64,000 bases of DNA from Pedobacter sp. SYP-B3415 (lineage in GTDB: Bacteria > Bacteroidota > Bacteroidia > Sphingobacteriales > Sphingobacteriaceae), in contig NZ_RXNQ01000005.1 in assembly GCF_004138205.1 (NCBI RefSeq), positions 62,001-126,000 of the forward strand, written 5' to 3'. The position numbers and the translations under genes are program-made. Positions 1 through 7,036 of the stretch are shown here, piece after piece (positions within the stretch are counted from its first letter, which is position 1; the number at the start of each line of letters is the position of its first letter). The notes beneath the pieces were generated by a model, which was not told where the DNA came from, searched no databases, and saw only the letters and a list, made by a program, of their open reading frames with translations.

Positions 1-673
1 TAAGTCCCACGTTTTGTTCTTTCAGCCATTTGACCATGTTAGCACGCTGGGTACGCATGCGCATGTACTGGGCCATCATGTTGCTGGTATTGTTTGTACG
101 GGCGCGGGCCTGTCCGCCCTGGGCAGTTGCCGCTTCCATTTTCGCAAGCGTGCTGTCTGCATGACGGACTGCATCAGGTTTGTAGCTGTTCTCAAGCGCT
201 GTACCCTGGTCGAACATGACGATTTTGCCGGCAAGTGAGCCCTGCAGTTTCTGCAACTCCGGAAGACTATCTGCCTTTAATAAAATTACTTCTGATTTGA
301 TAGGCCCGTTTGTACCGGGGGTCCATGCTTTTGGCGATGCAATGATGGCATGGTAGTACGGCAGGGTCGTTGCTGCGTAATATTTGTCTACCTGCCAGCC
401 TTTGCCAAAGGTGCCCCAGGCTTCGCGCTGAATGTTTTTAAGTCCCCATTGCCCGAAAGTTGCCATTGCCCAATCCTGTGCGCGCTTGAGCCCGGGCGAA
501 TTAGAAAGACGCGGACCTGAGACATCTGTCAGGTTAAACGCAATTTCCATGGCTTTTGAGTTCTCAAGACCTTCTTTTCTGATCTTTTGAACCATGGCCT
601 GATCCACTTTTTCCTGCGCAGCAGCACTGAAAGAAAAGGGTAAAAGCAAATAAAATAGTAGGTGTTTTTTCAT
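1..673 (-). CDS. M28-family zinc metallopeptidase, N-terminal 224 residues (truncated by window edge)
   Basis: The frame opens with ATG at 673 and is still open at base 1, so only the N-terminus is present. Residues 1-20 form a Sec signal peptide ending SAAAQ. Residues about 46-62 read FNLTDVSGPRLSNSPGL, the segment that opens the peptidase region in Bacteroidota M28 (carboxypeptidase Q-like) enzymes. Residues about 110-224 would form the protease-associated (PA) insert. The zinc ligands lie outside the window and cannot be checked. Inferred role: exported aminopeptidase or carboxypeptidase. The gene is preceded by 161 non-coding bases, so it probably has its own promoter. Confidence 0.85.
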   Translation of the reverse strand, partial: MKKHLLFYLLLPFSFSAAAQEKVDQAMVQKIRKEGLENSKAMEIAFNLTDVSGPRLSNSPGLKRAQDWAMATFGQWGLKNIQREAWGTFGKGWQVDKYYAATTLPYYHAIIASPKAWTPGTNGPIKSEVILLKADSLPELQKLQGSLAGKIVMFDQGTALENSYKPDAVRHADSTLAKMEAATAQGGQARARTNNTSNMMAQYMRMRTQRANMVKWLKEQNVGL

Positions 674-834
674 GTATGGTTTAGTTAGCGAAAACCTAAA
701 AATACTTCAAAAAGCATGTTTCTGGTTTTTCCCGCAACAATTTTACATGAAGGCCAGCAAAATAAGTTTTTAATCCCGGAAAACCGCCCGCTGGTTTACC
801 ATTGTCAATGATTCAACAGTTTTCGCTCTGAATA

Positions 835-1629
835 TTACTTGATATTCCGTTTCGACAGAACAAAATAACCTGCTATAAAAAATACGGCCATATACGCCAG
901 GCTGACCCAGATTTCGCGGGTCATGATATCAATGCCCTCATCAGGCGATTTTCTCATGGAACCGAGACGCATTGCCAATGTAGGATGACTAAAGGGGATA
1001 AGGTACGCGTATTTCCAATGTACATTTGCGCATATAATGCCGGCTATGGTGCCTACAAAACCGATTCCCATAGGTTTAAGGAAATCTCCCCAGATCAGGC
1101 TTAATACAAACTGGAACGACAGAATTCCCATTGATGCGAGAAACAGTTTCAGGTAGTACTGGCTAAGAAGCATCAATGGATCATAGAGATCGAAACGATA
1201 TGCTGGGATCAGTAGATGCAGAAGATGTCCGAACGCGAACGTGAGTATCAGAAATAACCCCAGACAAATAAACACGAGCAGCATGGCATACACGAGCTTT
1301 GCACTGTATACCGAAAGTTTATGAAGAGGCAGGGAAAAGAGCGTTTTCCAGGTGTCGTTTTTGTGTTCAATGTTGTTGACGGAAAACGCCATAAATATCA
1401 CATAGAACGGCAGAATCAGCATGCCCATTACTGCCAGCGCCTGGCTGCTGTATTGCCCCCACAGTGCCATCGGCGGCAGTTTTGCTTTCAGAATACGTTC
1501 AGAGGCATTAAAGTAACCAAAGGCTATGAGACCACAGATAAGCAAAGGCAGCACAATTGCCGCCCAGAAGGCAAGACTTTTCCGGGATTTATAGAATTCT
1601 GATGTAAGAGATATATAGAGAGAACGCAT
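835..1629 (-). CDS. ABC-2 type transporter permease (264 aa)
   Basis: Membrane partner of the ATPase encoded just upstream (1631-2533). About six hydrophobic segments are visible, the first at residues 18-41, typical of ABC-2 permeases of the lantibiotic-immunity or bacitracin-resistance kind. I start it at the ATG at 1629 (MRSLYISL) because the longer open frame would overlap the ATPase gene by 86 bases, while this start follows the ATPase stop by one base (TAACATG). That junction implies translational coupling. Substrate unknown; antibiotic peptide or lipid export are the usual roles of the family. Confidence 0.9.
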   Translation of the reverse strand: MRSLYISLTSEFYKSRKSLAFWAAIVLPLLICGLIAFGYFNASERILKAKLPPMALWGQYSSQALAVMGMLILPFYVIFMAFSVNNIEHKNDTWKTLFSLPLHKLSVYSAKLVYAMLLVFICLGLFLILTFAFGHLLHLLIPAYRFDLYDPLMLLSQYYLKLFLASMGILSFQFVLSLIWGDFLKPMGIGFVGTIAGIICANVHWKYAYLIPFSHPTLAMRLGSMRKSPDEGIDIMTREIWVSLAYMAVFFIAGYFVLSKRNIK

Positions 1630-1630
1630 G

Positions 1631-2533
1631 TTAGTTGTTTTTCGTGATATCAAGGAACAGGTGCTCCAGGTCTTTCCGCATTGGATGTATGGCATACACA
1701 GCCAGGCCGGCGGCAACCAGCAGGCGGTTTGCTTCTGCGTGGTCTTCCGGAGAGCGGTAGGGTATAGTAAGTTTTTGTTCCGTTAACTGCGGTGCAAAAC
1801 CTGCTTCCTGCAAAATTTCTAAAGCCCTGGACGGCGGGTTAGTATCGATCTCCACAACCGGTTTGCTGAGTTGCTGCAGGTCGCCGATGGTTCCCTGGAA
1901 CAGCAGCCGGCCTTTGTTAATAATACCTACATGTGTAGCAGTGCGTTCAATTTCTGCGAGCAGGTGACTCGAAACCAGAATGGTTTTGCCATGTTCTGTA
2001 GCCAGTTTGATAAGCAGGTTACGGATTTCTATGATTCCGTTCGGATCCAGGCCATTTGTCGGTTCGTCCAGCAGCAGCAGTTCCGGGTCTGACAGCAGTG
2101 CCAGTCCGATGCCAAGCCGCTGTTTCATTCCAAGCGAGTATTTGCCCGCTTTTTTTCTTGCTGCATCGCTCAGACCTACAAGTTGCAACATGTCTTCTGC
2201 GCGTTCCCGGCGAATACCAAGCAACAGGCACCTGTTATACATATTTTCCCTTCCGGTGAGGTGGCTGTAAATGGCCGGTTGCTCTACCAGCGAGCCGAGC
2301 CTGGCAAGCGACTCGATGCGATGGGTTGTAAGGTCTTTACCAAAAATGAAGACTTTATCGCGCGGCACCTGAAGCAGGTTGAGCAAAATTTTTATAGTAG
2401 TTGTTTTCCCGGCTCCGTTCGGACCAAGAAAACCATAAATGCTTCCCGGCGGCACCTGGAGAGACAGGTCATTCACCACATGCTGTTGTCCGAAATAATG
2501 ATTCAGACCGCGGGTCTCAATGGCCAGATTCAT
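1631..2533 (-). CDS. ABC transporter ATP-binding protein (300 aa)
   Basis: Cytoplasmic ATPase of an ABC-2 exporter. Walker A GPNGAGKT lies at residues 37-44, the signature YSLGMKQR at 132-139 and Walker B ELLLLDEP at 151-158, followed by TNGLDP. A C-terminal extension of about 80 residues (after residue 220) is usual in BcrA-like ATPases. It sits between a 58-codon ORF (one-base gap) and its permease (one-base gap), and diverges from a LytS/LytTR two-component pair, an arrangement that suggests regulated export or resistance. The transported compound cannot be deduced. Confidence 0.95.
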   Translation of the reverse strand: MNLAIETRGLNHYFGQQHVVNDLSLQVPPGSIYGFLGPNGAGKTTTIKILLNLLQVPRDKVFIFGKDLTTHRIESLARLGSLVEQPAIYSHLTGRENMYNRCLLLGIRRERAEDMLQLVGLSDAARKKAGKYSLGMKQRLGIGLALLSDPELLLLDEPTNGLDPNGIIEIRNLLIKLATEHGKTILVSSHLLAEIERTATHVGIINKGRLLFQGTIGDLQQLSKPVVEIDTNPPSRALEILQEAGFAPQLTEQKLTIPYRSPEDHAEANRLLVAAGLAVYAIHPMRKDLEHLFLDITKNN

Positions 2534-2534
2534 C

Positions 2535-2711
2535 TTATCTAAAGATATGAACGGCAGCTTTAACGATTGAACCGGAAGCCGATTTGTTTGACTTCACGAC
2601 CACCTCATCCTGTCCTTCTTTATCGAAGTTAACAGTAGCTGTAACAGCCAGTAACATAAATACCGGAAACAGCATGAGTAAAAATGGAGAAGAGTTCTTA
2701 AGCGTTTTCAT
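2535..2711 (-). CDS. Small single-span membrane protein heading the ABC operon (58 aa)
   Basis: An ATG at 2711 opens a 58-codon frame with a basic N-terminus (MKTLKNSS), one hydrophobic segment at residues 9-27 and a charged tail (FDKEGQDEVVVKSNKS). Its stop is one base from the ATPase start (TAAGATG), the same spacing as the ATPase/permease junction, which is the main reason to believe it. It could be a membrane peptide tied to the exporter or an exported small protein. I do not recognise a family. The in-frame extension upstream to 3344 is antisense to the kinase gene and is not believed. Confidence 0.5.
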   Translation of the reverse strand: MKTLKNSSPFLLMLFPVFMLLAVTATVNFDKEGQDEVVVKSNKSASGSIVKAAVHIFR

Positions 2712-2822
2712 AATCGTTGCGTTTATTGATTCAAAGAAACGGACGAATTCTCTCCTGCTGAAATGTATTATACCAAGGGCAAAAAATTCCAGACAAACCG
2801 GCATAAATGCGGCAATGCGTGC

Positions 2823-2881
2823 GTTTGTCGACAAAAATGGTCTTTCGGGCTGTTCGTCGAAACAAACTGCCCGTTCGTCGA
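2823..2881. promoter_or_regulatory. Three direct repeats GTTYGTCGA, candidate LytTR operator
   Basis: GTTTGTCGA at 2823-2831, GTTCGTCGA at 2852-2860 and GTTCGTCGA at 2873-2881 lie in the spacer between the ABC operon and the kinase/regulator operon. The last two have a 21-base period. LytTR-domain regulators bind direct 9-base half-sites with a GTT core and 12-13 bases between them, which matches. The encoded LytTR regulator is the natural candidate ligand; binding is inference. Confidence 0.45.
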
Positions 2882-2930
2882 GCGGTATAGGCTGCAGAAA
2901 TATCTTTAGCTGTTTTTCTGCCATAAATAA

Positions 2931-2938
2931 TACCTTTG
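2931..2938 (+). promoter_or_regulatory. Putative -7 box (TACCTTTG) of the kinase/regulator operon
   Basis: TACCTTTG matches the Bacteroidota -7 consensus TAnnTTTG exactly and would start transcription about 35 bases before the kinase ATG at 2979. No good -33 TTTG was seen at the expected spacing. Confidence 0.4.
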
Positions 2939-2978
2939 GTAACAGGCTGCTGCCATCAGGCAACACCGAGACAGACAA

Positions 2979-4040
2979 ATGAAAAATAAGGCGCAGATCA
3001 TTGTTCATTCCATATACTGGGGCATTATAGCTTTTGTATTTACGCTTGCATTTATTTACAAGCCCGGCAGATCGAGCTTTAACGAGATTATGGTAACATA
3101 CGTTTACTTTACTGTAATCAACGTCTCTATCTTTTATCTGAACTACACGCTTCTTATTCCGCAGCTTATCAAACTCAGGCGCAAATACTGGTGGTATATC
3201 GCTTCTATTTTGTTTGTCATCCTGATCATGGGCCTGCTGAAATCGGTCATAGCGGTGCTGAACCCGGATGAGATCCTGCGGTTCAGGGAGAGCGTACAGA
3301 TCGACTCCCAGACAAAAAAGCGAATTATAAAATACGGTTACCACAGCATTACCAATTACGCGGTAGGCACGATCTTCAGTTCAGGCTTTTTTATCGTATC
3401 AAGCTGCCTGATTAAGTTTACCATAGACTGGTTTGCGAATGAGCGCATTCAGCGAAACCTGGAAACAGAAAAAAAAGAAATGGAACTGCAATTCCTTAAA
3501 TCGCAGCTTAATCCTCATTTTCTTTTCAATTCCCTTAACAATATCTATTCGCTGGCCTATCAAAAATCTGACAGAACAGCCGATGCGATCATGAAACTTT
3601 CGGAAATTATGCGATACATGATTTATGAAAGCAATGACAGCAGTGTGGCCCTGAGTAAGGAAGTAGATTACCTGAAAAGTTATATAGAGCTGCAGAAGCT
3701 GCGTTTTAAGGACAAAGCTTTTGTTGAATTAAATCTGAATGGCGAGATTGACGGACAAAAAATCGTTCCGCTGATCCTGATCTCTTTTGTTGAGAATGCG
3801 TTTAAGCATGGTGTTGCGAATGACCCCTCAGACCCTATCAGGATTAACCTGATTGCAAACCAGAGAATTCTGCATTTCAGTATTACAAACAGAAAAAGCG
3901 CGGCCAATAAGGACCGTATGGGCGGAGTGGGACTGAACAACGTTGAGCGCAGGCTGCAGCTCCTGTATCCGGAGAGATATAAATTAAATATCGTAAATTC
4001 GGAAACCCATTATACCAGCGAATTGATGCTTGATATATGA
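2979..4040 (+). CDS. LytS/YehU-type sensor histidine kinase (353 aa)
   Basis: Inner-membrane sensor kinase of the His_kinase (PF06580) type. Four hydrophobic spans occupy roughly residues 11-27, 36-60, 70-92 and 125-150. The phosphoacceptor box LKSQLNPHFLFNSLN places His at residue 180. The ATPase lobe has ENAFKHG at 272-278 and GGVGLNN at 315-321. There is no recognisable periplasmic sensor domain, so the signal is probably sensed in the membrane. The stop overlaps the ATG of the LytTR regulator (ATGA), giving a coupled two-gene operon. The divergent ABC exporter is a likely target. Confidence 0.95.
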   Translation: MKNKAQIIVHSIYWGIIAFVFTLAFIYKPGRSSFNEIMVTYVYFTVINVSIFYLNYTLLIPQLIKLRRKYWWYIASILFVILIMGLLKSVIAVLNPDEILRFRESVQIDSQTKKRIIKYGYHSITNYAVGTIFSSGFFIVSSCLIKFTIDWFANERIQRNLETEKKEMELQFLKSQLNPHFLFNSLNNIYSLAYQKSDRTADAIMKLSEIMRYMIYESNDSSVALSKEVDYLKSYIELQKLRFKDKAFVELNLNGEIDGQKIVPLILISFVENAFKHGVANDPSDPIRINLIANQRILHFSITNRKSAANKDRMGGVGLNNVERRLQLLYPERYKLNIVNSETHYTSELMLDI

Positions 4041-4795
4041 CACGACTAAAATGTATTGCGGTAGATGATGAACCGCTGGCCCTCGATATTCTTGAAGATT
4101 ATATATCTAAAGTTCCTTTCCTGGAATTGGTGAAGCGTACTGAAAATGCTATTGAAGCCCTGCAGCTTGTACAGGAAGGTGCCGTCGATCTCGTGTTCCT
4201 CGATGTTCAGATGCCGGATCTTACCGGGATACAGTTTTTGAAGATCGCAGGCAACAAAAGCAAATACATTTTAACCACCGCATACCCGGAATATGCCCTT
4301 GAAAGTTATGACCTGAACGTTTCAGATTATTTGCTGAAACCCATTGCATTCGACCGGTTTTACAAAGCCGCAGAGAAAGTACACGCACAGTTCAAACCTG
4401 CCGACATTGCACCGGCCTCACCTAGCCCCCAGCCGGTAGCTACGCCCGCGCCCTTTGCCGGTACCGCAAACCCCGTACAGGATTTTATCTTTGTAAAGAC
4501 CGAGCATAAAATTCAAAAGATCTACCTGCACGACATCAGATATATTGAGGGACTAAAGGACTACATTTCAATCTTTACAAAAGATGAGCGTGTAATTACG
4601 CTGCAAAGCATGAAAAAGATGGAAGAAGCGCTGCCCTCTACCCAATTCATTCGTGTTCACAAATCTTACATTGTCGCCCTCGACAAAATTGAAAGTATAG
4701 AACGCAGCCGCATAACCATCTGTGGAAAGATTATCCCGATAGGCGATACCTACCGGGACGAGTTTTTCAGGCGCATCGAAAAGAAGAATATCTGA
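4037..4795 (+). CDS. LytTR-family response regulator (252 aa)
   Basis: Transcription regulator partnered with the kinase just upstream (ATGA overlap). Receiver domain: acidic pair Asp10/Asp11, phosphoacceptor Asp56 in FLDVQMPD and Lys101 in LLKPI. A Pro/Ala-rich linker (residues about 120-145) joins it to a C-terminal LytTR DNA-binding domain (about 150-250), recognisable by YIEGLKDYISIFT and FIRVHKSYIV. LytTR proteins bind paired direct repeats, and such repeats lie at 2823-2881. It converges on the TraB gene with only one base between stop codons. Confidence 0.95.
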   Translation: MTRLKCIAVDDEPLALDILEDYISKVPFLELVKRTENAIEALQLVQEGAVDLVFLDVQMPDLTGIQFLKIAGNKSKYILTTAYPEYALESYDLNVSDYLLKPIAFDRFYKAAEKVHAQFKPADIAPASPSPQPVATPAPFAGTANPVQDFIFVKTEHKIQKIYLHDIRYIEGLKDYISIFTKDERVITLQSMKKMEEALPSTQFIRVHKSYIVALDKIESIERSRITICGKIIPIGDTYRDEFFRRIEKKNI

Positions 4796-4796
4796 T

Positions 4797-5669
4797 TTAT
4801 TTTGTAGACAATGGCCTGACTGTGTATCCGGCGTTTCTGAGCAGCTCAATGAGTCCCTGGCTACCAAAAAGGTGACCGGCGCCTACAGCAACAAATGCGG
4901 GATTTTTCTTCATGATTGCCGGCAGTTGGCTTAACCAGTTTCTGTTCCGTTTATATAAAATGTTTTCGGTCTCTTCTTTGTCTATAAATTCAGGATCATT
5001 GAATAAGCGCACCATCTTATCGGTTTGCTGACGGGTATAATATTCATATAACTGCAGGCCCTGCTGCTTCAGCTGTTCTTTCTTATCAAGCATTTTTAAC
5101 AAAGCCGCCTTTTGTTTTGCCAGGGGCGCGCCCAGCAAAAGGTTCATCTGGAACCCGGGCTGTTCAAGACCAATCACTTCTTTTCCTGCTGCTTTACCCT
5201 GCTGCTGGATCTGCTGGTCTATAGTCTCGCCCTCCTTTACCTTTACAGGAGAAGAAAATGCGGCAATTAACAGCTGTAAGGCTCCGGGCTTCATTTTGTT
5301 AAGGGCAGCAATGGGCATACCTGAAATATCATGAAGGTATGTTCCCAGCTCTTCGTACTGTTCTTTGCTTAACAGCTGGTTAAGCGTGGTATCCTGCATC
5401 ATCATCATGGGCATCATCTTCTGCATGTTCAGGCTGTCGAACAGAAGCTCGCCAACAATTACCCTGCTTAGCGCAAGTTTTTTTTGCAAGGCAGGCATGG
5501 TGTCTATGAATTGTTTGCCAATAAGGTGATAGGTTCCGAACAGGTAGGATGGTTTTTCCAGCCCTTTGCCCGAAACTTCCCATAGTAAAGTCTGATTTTG
5601 AGCGGGTTTCTGTGCACGGAGTCCAGCCAGACCCGCAGCGAGGAAAATGATCAGCAGTAATTTTTTCAT
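4797..5669 (-). CDS. TraB/GumN family secreted protein (290 aa)
   Basis: Exported protein of the TraB/GumN family (Tiki-like putative metallohydrolase fold). A signal peptide covers residues 1-20 (ending GLRAQ). The two GxxH motifs of the family are present: GTYH at 45-48 and GAGH near residue 265 in VAVGAGHLFG. Length is normal. The start at 5669 overlaps the stop of the upstream acyltransferase by four bases (ATGA), so the two are translated together. Its biochemical role in bacteria is not settled; the acyltransferase context gives only a weak envelope link. Confidence 0.9.
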   Translation of the reverse strand: MKKLLLIIFLAAGLAGLRAQKPAQNQTLLWEVSGKGLEKPSYLFGTYHLIGKQFIDTMPALQKKLALSRVIVGELLFDSLNMQKMMPMMMMQDTTLNQLLSKEQYEELGTYLHDISGMPIAALNKMKPGALQLLIAAFSSPVKVKEGETIDQQIQQQGKAAGKEVIGLEQPGFQMNLLLGAPLAKQKAALLKMLDKKEQLKQQGLQLYEYYTRQQTDKMVRLFNDPEFIDKEETENILYKRNRNWLSQLPAIMKKNPAFVAVGAGHLFGSQGLIELLRNAGYTVRPLSTK

Positions 5670-6406
5670 GTTGTTTGATTTAGTTTTTGTCTTACTTCAT
5701 TTTCAGCCAACTGCGTAATATCATTTGGCGTAAGCTGCCCGGGCTCAATTGGTTCCAGCACCGTCCACGACAGTTTCTCCCCAAAGCTCAGCGGAAACGA
5801 TCCATACTGCACAAGTTTCCAGGAATTCTGGATTACAATTGGCACAACCAGCGCATTCGGCACCGATTTAAGGAGTGTAGCGATACCGCCAAACTGAAAT
5901 TGTTTCAGCCTGCCATCTTTTGATCGTGTACCTTCGGGAAAAATTACGGTAGACCAATTGTTTTCTTTCATTCGCCGCCCCAGTTTCAGGATCTCGGTAA
6001 TGGCCTGCTTGTTGTCTTTGCGGTCTATATTGGCGCCGCCGCCGTGTTTGAGGTTATAACTGATAGACGGGATGCCGCGCGTCAGCTCGATCTTGGAAAT
6101 AAATTTCGCATGATGTTTTCGAAGGAACCAGATCAGCGCAGGTATGTCGTACATGCTTTGATGGTTAACTACGAAGATTATCGGCCGGTCTGAGGGCAGC
6201 TGATAGGAATTCCTGAATCTGATCGACGTACCGAGTAAGAGAAGTGAATAAGTAAGAAAAAAATTAAGCAGATCTACAGATTTTTTGTGTGCACTATAGC
6301 CCCCCAGGTTGTAACACAACCATTGAACTGGTTGAAAGATGCCCAGCATCAATCCGAAAAACAGATAGAAAACAGGACTGAAAATGTATCCAAAAACTTT
6401 ATTCAT
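5666..6406 (-). CDS. plsC: 1-acyl-sn-glycerol-3-phosphate acyltransferase, PlsC family (246 aa)
   Basis: Adds the second acyl chain to lysophosphatidic acid in phospholipid synthesis at the inner membrane. The HX4D catalytic motif is NHQSMYD at 81-87, and the substrate motif FPEGTRS is at about 156-162. One or two N-terminal membrane spans precede the catalytic domain. Length fits the family. Coupled to the downstream TraB gene. PlsC paralogues acting on ornithine lipids or other acyl acceptors share these motifs, so the exact acceptor is inferred. Confidence 0.92.
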   Translation of the reverse strand: MNKVFGYIFSPVFYLFFGLMLGIFQPVQWLCYNLGGYSAHKKSVDLLNFFLTYSLLLLGTSIRFRNSYQLPSDRPIIFVVNHQSMYDIPALIWFLRKHHAKFISKIELTRGIPSISYNLKHGGGANIDRKDNKQAITEILKLGRRMKENNWSTVIFPEGTRSKDGRLKQFQFGGIATLLKSVPNALVVPIVIQNSWKLVQYGSFPLSFGEKLSWTVLEPIEPGQLTPNDITQLAENEVRQKLNQTT

Positions 6407-6458
6407 TAAACAATTTATTCTGATATTTTACATAGATGTCGAAGCCCTGAGAGCCCGC

Positions 6459-7013
6459 CTATAAGTTTCCCGCATCCAGGAGGAGCTTTACCCGCAAGAG
6501 GCCGGCCACACTCATTGAATCTGTTATCTCGCCCCGCAGAACCATCTCAATAGCCTCAGCGAGCGGCAATTTGCGGAGAGTAAGTGCTTCGGTTTCTTCA
6601 GGCTGGGCATCGCCGGCGGTGAGACCGCGGGCTATAAAGATGACACCCAGTTCGTCACTCACAGAATTACTCAGGTGCATGCGCTGCAGTTCCTGCCAGT
6701 CGGAAGCGGTGAATCCGGTTTCTTCAAGTAATTCACGTTTCGCCCCTTCAAGCGGCGACTGGTCAAGTTTGCCACCGCCCTCTGGTATTTCCCAGCTGTA
6801 CGCCTTCAGCGGATACCGGTACTGCCCCACCAGCCAGGTATTGCCCTCGTGGTCAACCGGAATGACGCCTATTGCATAATTTTTAAAATGTACCTCCCCA
6901 TAAATGCCCGAACCGCCGTTCGGATTAATCACAACATGTTCAGTAAGACTGATCCATGGATTTTCATAGATTAATCTGCTGCCCAGCGTCTGCCATGGAT
7001 TTTCTTCGTGCAT
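6459..7013 (-). CDS. Nudix hydrolase, ADP-ribose pyrophosphatase-like (184 aa)
   Basis: Cleaves nucleoside diphosphates linked to another moiety; closest in layout to ADP-ribose pyrophosphatases (WEIPEGGGK followed by the Nudix helix). The Nudix box spans residues about 79-101 with RELLEETGF intact, so the metal-binding glutamates of REx2EE are present. The first box Glu (GX5E) is replaced by Gln85, a position that varies in some ADPRase-type members. It starts only 23 bases after the TonB-receptor stop, so read-through or a local promoter (TATCTTG just before the ATG) is possible. Confidence 0.9.
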   Translation of the reverse strand: MHEENPWQTLGSRLIYENPWISLTEHVVINPNGGSGIYGEVHFKNYAIGVIPVDHEGNTWLVGQYRYPLKAYSWEIPEGGGKLDQSPLEGAKRELLEETGFTASDWQELQRMHLSNSVSDELGVIFIARGLTAGDAQPEETEALTLRKLPLAEAIEMVLRGEITDSMSVAGLLRVKLLLDAGNL

Positions 7014-7036
7014 TGCGCAAGATACGATTTTACGGG

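Noticed and set aside
2584..2982. Plus-strand 132-codon frame in the ABC/kinase spacer
   Set aside because: Ser/Asn-rich product without recognisable features; covers the opposite strand of the 58-aa gene, the operator repeats and the kinase promoter.
2712..3344. Upstream extension of the small minus-strand ORF at 2535-2711 to 269 codons
   Set aside because: It runs antisense to the LytS-like kinase coding sequence and gives a low-complexity, unfamiliar protein; the 58-codon start at 2711 is kept.
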